From positions 1-5,046 of the forward strand of contig CALPIR020000178.1 of NCBI GenBank assembly GCA_943323675.2: a DNA stretch of 5,046 nucleotides, in the 5' to 3' direction. The stretch comes from Chitinophaga pinensis (GTDB taxonomy: Bacteria; Bacteroidota; Bacteroidia; UKL13-3). Position 1 is the first letter of the stretch, and each line of letters starts with the position of its first letter. The position numbers and the translations under genes were made by a program. This document shows positions 1 to 5,046 of this stretch, piece after piece. The notes beneath the pieces were generated by a model, which was not told where the DNA came from, searched no databases, and saw only the letters and a program-made list of their open reading frames with translations.

Positions 1-2804
1 ATGATTTTACCTTTTACAAAAATTATTTTTTTAGGCGTTTTATCTTCCAACCATTTTTGAACCAACTCATCAGCCAACACCACAGGCTCAATTTCAGACT
101 GAGTCGCACTTAAGCTAAACTCAATATTAGTGCGATGTTTGCCATTAATAGATATTGGATAATTAAAACTGTCTTCTACCAAATACTCGGCATCAAATAT
201 TGGGAATAGGGCATTTACAATTGAATCAGAATTGCCCAAAGCCGTCCACAACTCTTCGGTTATATGAGGAGCGTAAGGATGCAAACAAATCAACAAACTT
301 TGTAAAACTTCGTGTTTGTTACATTTTAAATCCATCAACTCATTTACACAAATCATAAATGCAGGAACCGAAGTATTGAATGAAAAATGCTCAATATCCT
401 CGCCTACTTTTTTAATTAACTTGTGTATTGATTTAAGTTCTTTTTTATCCGCGGATTCTACACTAACAAGTATATTTCCGTCTACATCATAAAACAAACG
501 CCACAATTTTTTAAGGAAACGATGCACCCCCTCTATTCCTTGTGTGCTCCATGGTTTACTTTGTTCTAATGGGCCTAAAAACATTTCGTATAAACGTAGG
601 GTATCGGCTCCGTAATCGGCAACAATGTTATCGGGCGTTACAACATTGTGCTTCGATTTGCTCATCTTTTCAACTTCACTGCCACAGATGTATTTACCTT
701 CTTCTAAAATAAACTCCGCATTTTTAAAGTCTTCGCGCCATGCTTTAAAAGCTTCAATATCTAATTCATCATTATGAACAATGTTTACATCAACATGAAT
801 TGAAGTGGTTTCAAACTGATTTTTCAGGTTTAGGGATACGAATTTTTCTGTATTCTTAATCCTGTAAACAAAATTACTTCTACCCTGAATCATTCCTTGG
901 TTGATGAGCTTTTGAGCAGGTTCATTAACTGGAATAAATCCCCTATCAAACAAAAACTTTGTCCAAAAACGAACGTATAACAAATGACCCGTAGCATGCT
1001 CGCTTCCACCCATGTATAAATCCACATTACGCCAATATTTAACAGCATCTTGACTTACAAAATCTGTATTATTTGTGGGATCCATGTAACGTAAAAAGTA
1101 CCAGCTGCTACCTGCCCAACCTGGCATCGTAGTGGTTTCTATGGCATAACCTTCGGTATCAACACAACCTTTTGTTTCGTTCCACATCCATTTTTCGGCA
1201 CGAGCCAATGGAGGTTCTCCATCTGCGGTTGGTAAAAACTTATCAACCTCTGGTAATACCAAAGGCAATTTATCTAAAGGAATACAGTGTGGCATTCCGT
1301 TTTTATAGAAGATAGGTATTGGCTCACCCCAATAACGTTGTCTACCAAAAATGGCATCGCGCAAACGGAAATTGGTTTTACCTTTTCCATGTAACCCAAG
1401 CTCTATGTGTTCAATGGCTTTTTTGATGGCCTCTTTTACTTCTAGCCCGTTTAAAAAATCAGAATTGGTTAACTGGCCTTCTTTTGCATCATACGAAGCA
1501 GCATTTAAATCGTGATCTGCGGGTATTTTTACTACTGGTAAAATGAGTAGATTAAAGTGTTTTGCAAAGGCAAAATCGCGACTATCGTGAGCTGAAACGC
1601 CCATTACAGCGCCAGTTCCGTAACCTGCCAATACATAATCGGCTACCCAAATCGGTACTTCTTTACCTGTAAAGGGATGGATTGCATACGATCCGGTGAA
1701 TGCTCCGCTTACACGTTTCACATCAGCCATTCTATCCCGTTCACTGCGGTTTTTGGCTTGCTCAACATAATGCATCACATCATTCACGTAATCGGCTTCT
1801 AGCAGGTCTGCTAAAAACTCGTATTCAGGAGCAACTGCAATAAAACTTACACCAAAAATGGTATCAGGTCTTGTGGTAAATACTTCAATATCAAATGCTT
1901 TATCTTGCACTTTAAAATGTACACTTGCACCTTGAGATTTTCCAATCCAATTGCGTTGTGTTTCTTTTAAACTTTCGGTCCAATCAAGCCCTTCTAAATC
2001 GTTTAATAAACGTGCAGCATAAGCAGTAATGCGCATGCTCCATTGTTTCATCAGTTTACGCTCAACAGGGTATCCGCCACGTTCGCTCAAGCCATCTTTT
2101 ACCTCATCGTTACTTAGCACGGTACCTAATTGCGGACACCAATTTACGTATGCTTCACTTAAATAAGCTATGCGGAAACCAGAAAGCACTTCTTCGCGTT
2201 TCTCTTCGCTAAAGTTAATCCAATCTTGTGCGGTAAATGCGGGAAAATCTAATTCAATGCCTCCAGTTAATACGCTATCATCAACTTTGCCAAACCCATG
2301 TTCACTAAACTGTTTGGCTAATGTTTCTATAGATTCGGCTTTATCGGTATTGGGGTTATACCATGAATTATATAATTGTATAAAAATCCATTGTGTAAAT
2401 TTGTAATAATCAGGATTAGACGTGCGTACTTCTCTGTCCCAATCATAGCAAAAACCAATTTTGTCCAATTGATCGCGGTAACGCGCAATGTTATTTTCTG
2501 TTGTAACAGCGGGATGCTGGCCAGTTTGTATGGCATATTGTTCGGCAGGTAAACCAAAACTATCGTAACCCATTGGATGCAATACGTTAAATCCTTTTAG
2601 GCGTTTGTAACGTGCATAAATATCGGATGCAATGTATCCTAAAGGATGCCCAACATGTAAACCTGCACCACTCGGGTATGGAAACATACTAAGCACATAG
2701 CACTTAGGTTTGTTGGGGTTTTGGGTAACTTTATATACTTGTTGGGCTCTCCAATTGTTTTGCCACTTCTGCTCTATCTCGGTAAAATTATACTCTTTCA
2801 TCAT
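1..2804 (-). CDS. leuS: Leucyl-tRNA synthetase, C-terminal end cut by window
   Basis: This cytoplasmic class Ia aminoacyl-tRNA synthetase attaches leucine to tRNA(Leu) using ATP. An open frame of 934 residues is visible. The class I signature HVGH is at residues 50-53, in the context YPSGAGLHVGH. The CP1 editing domain (about 285-480) has the threonine-rich motif TTRPDT at 310-315 and the universal editing aspartate D407 in AHDSRD. The core motif SSWYFLRY is at 566-573, a leucine-specific insertion lies at about 625-710, and KMSKS is at 713-717. A helical anticodon-binding domain and the start of the small C-terminal domain follow. The frame leaves the window at KGKI, which matches the family's final strand, so probably fewer than ten residues are missing. 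The expected total of about 940 is longer than E. coli LeuRS (860) but, from memory, usual for Bacteroidota. Two ATGs in a row (2804 and 2801) both fit as starts, and neither has a Shine-Dalgarno sequence. One residue beside the editing aspartate differs from the common form: VSAHD rather than VPxHD. All main active-site motifs are intact. Confidence 0.98.
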   Translation of the reverse strand, partial: MMKEYNFTEIEQKWQNNWRAQQVYKVTQNPNKPKCYVLSMFPYPSGAGLHVGHPLGYIASDIYARYKRLKGFNVLHPMGYDSFGLPAEQYAIQTGQHPAVTTENNIARYRDQLDKIGFCYDWDREVRTSNPDYYKFTQWIFIQLYNSWYNPNTDKAESIETLAKQFSEHGFGKVDDSVLTGGIELDFPAFTAQDWINFSEEKREEVLSGFRIAYLSEAYVNWCPQLGTVLSNDEVKDGLSERGGYPVERKLMKQWSMRITAYAARLLNDLEGLDWTESLKETQRNWIGKSQGASVHFKVQDKAFDIEVFTTRPDTIFGVSFIAVAPEYEFLADLLEADYVNDVMHYVEQAKNRSERDRMADVKRVSGAFTGSYAIHPFTGKEVPIWVADYVLAGYGTGAVMGVSAHDSRDFAFAKHFNLLILPVVKIPADHDLNAASYDAKEGQLTNSDFLNGLEVKEAIKKAIEHIELGLHGKGKTNFRLRDAIFGRQRYWGEPIPIFYKNGMPHCIPLDKLPLVLPEVDKFLPTADGEPPLARAEKWMWNETKGCVDTEGYAIETTTMPGWAGSSWYFLRYMDPTNNTDFVSQDAVKYWRNVDLYMGGSEHATGHLLYVRFWTKFLFDRGFIPVNEPAQKLINQGMIQGRSNFVYRIKNTEKFVSLNLKNQFETTSIHVDVNIVHNDELDIEAFKAWREDFKNAEFILEEGKYICGSEVEKMSKSKHNVVTPDNIVADYGADTLRLYEMFLGPLEQSKPWSTQGIEGVHRFLKKLWRLFYDVDGNILVSVESADKKELKSIHKLIKKVGEDIEHFSFNTSVPAFMICVNELMDLKCNKHEVLQSLLICLHPYAPHITEELWTALGNSDSIVNALFPIFDAEYLVEDSFNYPISINGKHRTNIEFSLSATQSEIEPVVLADELVQKWLEDKTPKKIIFVKGKI

Positions 2805-2832
2805 TAAAATAGGTAATGGTTTAACTAAGGCA

Positions 2833-2861
2833 AAAACCTACACTACAAATCAAACCACAAA
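2833..2861 (-). promoter_or_regulatory. Possible leuS promoter (weak)
   Basis: Read on the minus strand, TTTG (2861-2858) is followed after 17 bases by TAGGTTTT (2840-2833). This is one base from the Bacteroidota -7 consensus TAnnTTTG. It would start RNA about 20 bases before the leuS ATG. The 63-bp gap is T/G-rich on this strand, so the match may be chance, and read-through from the DUF4290 gene is an equally good explanation for leuS expression. Confidence 0.2.
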
Positions 2862-2867
2862 CAACTT

Positions 2868-3668
2868 TTATCCTCTGTTTTTGGGATTATTAGGGTTGTT
2901 GCGAAAACGATTACTGTTGCTGCCACTGCCGCCAGTGCCTTGGTTAGTACGATTTTGTTGGTTACTGCCACCACTTTGGTTGCTGCGGTTGCGGTTTGGT
3001 TGATTGCCACTTCCTTGACGGAAATTGCGGCTACCACCACCTTGGTTACTACCTCCACTTGGTCGGAAATTACGGTTACCAACTCCACGACTTTGATTTT
3101 GTAAAGCATTAAACTGCACATCTTCTTCGGTGGTTAAACGTATGCGCCCTTCGCTTAGTAATTCTAAATGTGATAAAATTTCTTCATCACTTAATTGCTC
3201 CTCGTTCCAGTTTTTACAAGCCTGTTTCATAAACGAACCAATCAAGTTAATAAAACCAACTTTGGTCGGCCCTTCGGGCATTTCACCTGCACGCCCAATC
3301 ATTTGTTCTATGTTTTTACCATAAAAACGGTACCTGATTCTACGTTGCGGATAATTCATGATTGCCGGTTTAAGGGCAACACTTTCTCGCGTTGGAATGG
3401 GATATGGAGAATCTACATCTAATTTAAAATCACTGATTACAAATAAGTGATCCCATAATTTGTGTTTATAGTCGGCTACATCACGCAAATGCGGATTAAG
3501 CATGCCCATTAACTGTATTAAAGCTCCTGCTAGTTTGTTACGTTTTCCTCTATCGGGTTCGGCAACGGCCACTTCAACCATTTTTTGAATATTGCGACCG
3601 TACTCTGAAATTTGCATAAACCCGCGATCTGTATTGTACTCGGGCATTTCCACTTGGTATTTCATCAA
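2868..3668 (-). CDS. DUF4290 family protein with Arg/Gly/Asn-rich tail
   Basis: This is a 266-residue protein of unknown function in a family I know only from Bacteroidota. Recognition rests on YGRNIQKMV (23-31), MGMLNPHLRD (54-63), KHKLWDHLFVISDFKLDVD (68-86) and YGKNIEQMI (116-124). The folded part ends near residue 184. No signal peptide or membrane segment is seen, so it should be cytoplasmic. The two YGxNIxxM blocks, each followed by (L/F)I(Q/N)L(M/I)G, look like an internal duplication. Residues 185-266 are low complexity, dominated by Gly, Asn, Ser, Gln and Arg, with RNFR/NRFR motifs. They contain 11 Arg, one Lys and no acidic residue. By analogy with RGG-type tails this could bind RNA or other nucleic acid, but that is inference. 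Two successive ATGs (3668 and 3665) could both serve as start, and no Shine-Dalgarno sequence is present. leuS follows 63 bp downstream on the same strand, so co-transcription is likely. Family membership is confident; function is unknown. Confidence 0.93.
   Translation of the reverse strand: MMKYQVEMPEYNTDRGFMQISEYGRNIQKMVEVAVAEPDRGKRNKLAGALIQLMGMLNPHLRDVADYKHKLWDHLFVISDFKLDVDSPYPIPTRESVALKPAIMNYPQRRIRYRFYGKNIEQMIGRAGEMPEGPTKVGFINLIGSFMKQACKNWNEEQLSDEEILSHLELLSEGRIRLTTEEDVQFNALQNQSRGVGNRNFRPSGGSNQGGGSRNFRQGSGNQPNRNRSNQSGGSNQQNRTNQGTGGSGSNSNRFRNNPNNPKNRG
2871..3116 (-). repeat. Low-complexity coding repeat (tail of DUF4290 protein)
   Basis: This stretch encodes residues 185-266 of the DUF4290 protein. 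At DNA level it is a degenerate tract of GGT/AGT/AAC/CAA/CGN codons rather than an exact tandem repeat. Recurrent units are Arg-Asn-Phe-Arg and Gly-Gly-Ser-Asn-Gln. Such tracts tend to change length between strains by slippage. The frame stays open to a TAA at 2868-2870. Long open frames on the opposite strand here are compositional shadows. Confidence 0.8.
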
Positions 3669-3687
3669 AATAAATTTCTTGTGTAAG

Positions 3688-3711
3688 CAACATAGCCGAA
3701 AAGGCTTGTTG
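3688..3711 (-). other. Hairpin in the leader of the DUF4290 gene
   Basis: Two arms can pair into a 9-bp stem: CAACAAGCC and, after a five-base TTTTC loop, GGCT-A-TGTTG, with one bulged A on the minus strand. The base of the stem lies about 20 nt before the DUF4290 start codon. No run of U follows on either strand, so it is not a typical intrinsic terminator. It could be a leader structure affecting translation or RNA stability, or an imperfect terminator for alkB read-through. Confidence 0.45.
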
Positions 3712-3743
3712 TAATTAATGCTTGCAATTTAAAGGATTTAAGA

Positions 3744-3751
3744 CAAATATG
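3744..3751 (-). promoter_or_regulatory. Possible -7 element for the DUF4290 gene (weak)
   Basis: The minus strand reads CATATTTG here, one base from the Bacteroidota -7 consensus TAnnTTTG. It lies 76 bases before the start codon. No TTG/TTTG -33 element is seen at the usual 17-21 base distance upstream. If real, the hairpin at 3688-3711 would be inside the transcribed leader. Confidence 0.25.
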
Positions 3752-3796
3752 ATAAAGTTTTTTTCGGATAATTAATCGCCATAAACCTCATGCAAT

Positions 3797-3819
3797 TTGA
3801 TATTACATGCCATTATCAA
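3797..3819. repeat. Short inverted repeat after alkB
   Basis: TTGATA (3797-3802) and TATCAA (3814-3819) are inverted with an 11-base spacer, 14 bases beyond the alkB stop codon. The arms are short and A/T-rich and there is no U-run, so a terminator role is doubtful. The half-sites resemble FNR-type TTGAT/ATCAA, but the spacing is far larger than the 4 bases of such sites. It may be chance. Confidence 0.25.
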
Positions 3820-3832
3820 TCAGTACACTTAA

Positions 3833-4438
3833 CTAACCTTCAATACTTCTAAAAGTGATATTCACCCTAGGCTTGTTAACTTTAGTAGTTGGAGGCAAAC
3901 GGTGTAACCAATGTGTTTGTGTGGTGTCTTTCATTACCAATAAACTACCGTGTTCTAATTGTAGCGAAACAGTTTCTTTATTGGCCTTGTGTTTAAAGGC
4001 AAATTTACGCTCTGCTCCAAAACTTAACGATGCAATTGCACCATCCTTTTTCAAATCCTTTTCAGCATCGCTGTGCCAAGCCATGCCTTCGTTTCCGTTG
4101 TGGTATAAGTTCAATAAACACGAGTTAAATTGTGCACCTGTTTTCATTTCAACCAATTGTTTTAGTGCCAACAACTCGTTTGTAAATGGTAAGGCATATT
4201 TGGTGGTTTTAGAGTAAGTATATGCATATGATTTATCGCCATACCAAGCCACTTTACGGGCCGTTATTATTTTTTTACCCATAATAATGGCCTCATCATT
4301 TCGCCACTCTATTCTACTTAACAAGGCATTTAAGTAATAATCAGCATCTGCTAAAGGCATGCATATGCCATAGTAAATTACGTTACCATCAAAAGGTAAC
4401 AAATTGGTATTGGTGCTAGTTGTGCCAAATAAATCCAT
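3833..4438 (-). CDS. alkB: AlkB-type 2-oxoglutarate/Fe(II) dioxygenase (ALKBH2-like)
   Basis: This 201-residue cytoplasmic DNA/RNA repair enzyme oxidatively removes alkyl groups such as 1-methyladenine and 3-methylcytosine, using Fe(II), O2 and 2-oxoglutarate. The iron ligands are H122 and D124 (WHSDAE) and H179 (THWLH). The 2-oxoglutarate contacts are N110 and Y112 (NLY), R191 and R197 (PRVNITFR). From memory, residues 53-124 align without gaps to human ALKBH2 with an offset of 49: R61 matches R110, Y73 matches Y122 and E126 matches E175. ASLSFGAERKF (136-146) and LEHGSLLVMK (161-170) are further family motifs. The ALKBH2 base-flipping residue F102 aligns with M53, which is unusual. Length is close to E. 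coli AlkB (216), and the MDLF start is typical of Bacteroidota homologues. The gene stands alone, without ada or alkA nearby. A 26-bp palindrome lies upstream. The enzyme class is confident; whether the main substrate is DNA or RNA cannot be told from sequence. Confidence 0.95.
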   Translation of the reverse strand: MDLFGTTSTNTNLLPFDGNVIYYGICMPLADADYYLNALLSRIEWRNDEAIIMGKKIITARKVAWYGDKSYAYTYSKTTKYALPFTNELLALKQLVEMKTGAQFNSCLLNLYHNGNEGMAWHSDAEKDLKKDGAIASLSFGAERKFAFKHKANKETVSLQLEHGSLLVMKDTTQTHWLHRLPPTTKVNKPRVNITFRSIEG

Positions 4439-4472
4439 TGCGTTAATTTATACTAATTTAGCTATTCTAATA

Positions 4473-4480
4473 AAAAGATA
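4473..4480 (-). promoter_or_regulatory. Possible -7 element for alkB (weak)
   Basis: The minus strand reads TATCTTTT, one base from TAnnTTTG, 34 bases before the alkB ATG. It would give a leader of about 28 nt. No -33 TTG is found at normal spacing. The palindrome at 4505-4530 would then be centred about 50 bases upstream of the RNA start, a position common for activator sites. Confidence 0.25.
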
Positions 4481-4504
4481 CATTTCACTTTGGGTTGATG
4501 TTCA

Positions 4505-4530
4505 TTTAACCTACAATTTTGAAGGTTAAA
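4505..4530. promoter_or_regulatory. 26-bp near-perfect palindrome, possible operator
   Basis: TTTAACCT (4505-4512) and AGGTTAAA (4523-4530) are exact inverted copies. The 10-base spacer is itself symmetric (CAA-TT-TTG) apart from an A/A mismatch flanking it on each side. Overall 11 of 12 base pairs match around a two-base centre. It lies 67 bases before the alkB start and over 200 before the dehydrogenase start. The compact symmetry suggests a binding site for a dimeric regulator. No regulator gene is in the window and I do not recognise the half-site. As RNA it could form a weak A/U-rich hairpin, but no U-run follows directly. Confidence 0.5.
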
Positions 4531-4714
4531 CACAAACTAAACACCAAGCTTTTCTTTTTAACAAACATTAACCAACTGGTTGCATTAAAAGTTTGCCTAA
4601 TTTATGCAGTAATAACGCTGTTTCACTTCATACAACCTAATAAACATAAAATAAATGGAGCATCAAAACCATACATTGCAAAACAAATGGTATTACATTA
4701 ACCCAATACCATAT

Positions 4715-4722
4715 TATATTTG
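4715..4722 (+). promoter_or_regulatory. -7 promoter element of the dehydrogenase gene
   Basis: TATATTTG matches the Bacteroidota primary-sigma -7 consensus TAnnTTTG exactly. It lies 19 bases before the ATG at 4742, giving a predicted leader of roughly 12-15 nt, too short for elaborate 5' control. No clear TTG is found at the usual -33 distance. The leader is A-rich with no Shine-Dalgarno sequence, which is normal for this phylum. Confidence 0.55.
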
Positions 4723-4741
4723 ACAACCAAAATTAATATAC

Positions 4742-5046
4742 ATGATTCAAACCAAAGGATACGCAGCATTTAGTGCTACCACAGATTTAAGTTCATTTGA
4801 TTTTACACGCAGAGACGTAGGCGCACATGACGTATTAATTGAAATACTTTATTGCGGTGTTTGCCACAGCGATTTGCATGCAGCACGCAACGAGTGGAAT
4901 AGTGCAATTTACCCAATTGTACCTGGTCACGAAATAGTTGGAAAAATAACTGCTGTAGGAAATTTGGTAACCAATTTTAAAGTAGGTGATTTAGCCGGTG
5001 TGGGTTGTTTTGTAGACTCTTGTCGTACTTGCCCTAATTGTCAAGA
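4742..5046 (+). CDS. Zinc-dependent alcohol dehydrogenase (YahK/CAD-like), N-terminal part
   Basis: This is the first 101 residues of a medium-chain NAD(P)-dependent alcohol dehydrogenase, a cytoplasmic enzyme interconverting aldehydes and primary alcohols. Family members are usually about 350 residues, so the nucleotide-binding Rossmann domain is beyond the window. The GroES-like catalytic domain shows YCGVCHSDLH (37-46), which provides catalytic-zinc ligand C41 and the proton-relay residue S43. VPGHEIVG (60-67) provides ligand H63. GVGCFVDSCRTCPNC (86-100) provides three of the four structural-zinc cysteines, C94, C97 and C100. The RRDVG, RNEW and VDSCRTC signatures match E. coli YahK and cinnamyl alcohol dehydrogenase-type enzymes, which usually prefer NADPH. 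The start at 4742 follows an exact TATATTTG promoter element and gives the family's usual N-terminus. The gene diverges from alkB. No defect is seen in the visible part. The true substrate cannot be assigned. Confidence 0.95.
   Translation, partial: MIQTKGYAAFSATTDLSSFDFTRRDVGAHDVLIEILYCGVCHSDLHAARNEWNSAIYPIVPGHEIVGKITAVGNLVTNFKVGDLAGVGCFVDSCRTCPNCQ

Larger units (their letters stand above)
4439..4741. other. Intergenic region between divergent alkB and dehydrogenase
   Basis: These 303 bp separate two divergent genes and are strongly A/T-rich. They contain the palindrome at 4505-4530, a weak -7-like site for alkB and a consensus -7 site for the dehydrogenase. CATTAACC occurs at 4566-4573 and 4696-4703, with a CATTTAACC variant at 4503-4511 that overlaps the palindrome. 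A 60-codon plus-strand frame (4519-4701) opens with TTG inside the palindrome, lacks a ribosome site and resembles no family I know, so I do not call it a gene. No tRNA or recognisable structured RNA is seen. Confidence 0.7.

Noticed and set aside
2710..3003. Plus-strand 97-codon frame rich in Leu and Pro
   Set aside because: It is the complement of the leuS start and of the low-complexity DUF4290 tail. Its Leu/Pro-rich composition is a by-product of the Gly/Asn/Gln/Arg codons on the other strand.
2843..3121. Minus-strand 92-codon Val/Ala/Thr-rich frame
   Set aside because: It is an out-of-frame reading of the same repetitive DUF4290 tail, and the DUF4290 frame has family motifs upstream in the same uninterrupted frame.
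3855..4217. A 120-codon plus-strand frame opposite alkB
   Set aside because: It lies entirely antisense to a clear AlkB coding region whose catalytic motifs all fit, so it is a shadow frame.
4519..4701. A 60-codon plus-strand frame in the alkB-dehydrogenase gap
   Set aside because: It starts with TTG inside the palindrome, has no ribosome-binding or promoter signal, is of A/T-rich composition typical of spacer, and resembles no known family.
4566..4703. Repeated CATTAACC motif (4566 and 4696) as a regulator site
   Set aside because: There are only two exact copies 130 bp apart, the motif is short and A/T-rich, and there is no symmetry or consistent spacing to a promoter.
4728..4756. Minus-strand TTTG (4756-4753), 17-base gap, TAATTTTG (4735-4728) as an alkB promoter
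   Set aside because: It matches the consensus but overlaps the dehydrogenase start and would give alkB a leader of nearly 290 nt. A chance match in A/T-rich DNA is more likely.
1..5046. A new defence, mobile or biosynthetic system in the window
   Set aside because: All four genes belong to recognisable cellular families with intact motifs. There are no transposase, integrase, toxin-antitoxin, nuclease or repeat-spacer signals.

Overview
This is ordinary chromosomal DNA from a member of the Bacteroidota. The signs are a DUF4290 protein (a family I know only from this phylum), an exact TAnnTTTG-type -7 element before one gene, A/T-rich leaders without Shine-Dalgarno sequences before all four genes, and an overall A+T-rich composition. 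I cannot place it reliably below phylum level.

Layout. Three genes lie on the minus strand, in the transcription order alkB (4438-3833), DUF4290 gene (3668-2868) and leuS (2804 to beyond base 1). A fourth gene, a zinc-dependent alcohol dehydrogenase of the YahK/cinnamyl-alcohol-dehydrogenase type, starts at 4742 on the plus strand and runs off the right edge. leuS lacks only its last few codons. The dehydrogenase is represented by its first 101 residues.

How the parts relate. DUF4290 and leuS are 63 bp apart and may share a transcript. alkB is separated from the DUF4290 gene by 164 bp that hold an RNA hairpin and a weak promoter-like site, so it may be a separate unit. alkB and the dehydrogenase diverge from a 303-bp region that holds a 26-bp near-perfect palindrome on the alkB side and a TATATTTG promoter element on the dehydrogenase side. 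The functions (leucine charging of tRNA, alkylation repair, aldehyde/alcohol redox and one unknown) do not form an obvious pathway.

I found no mobile element, CRISPR array, tRNA or rRNA, and nothing that amounts to a new multi-gene system. The points most worth a second look are an apparent internal duplication and an acid-free Arg/Gly/Asn tail in the DUF4290 protein, a Met in place of the base-flipping Phe in the AlkB protein, and the palindrome between alkB and the dehydrogenase.
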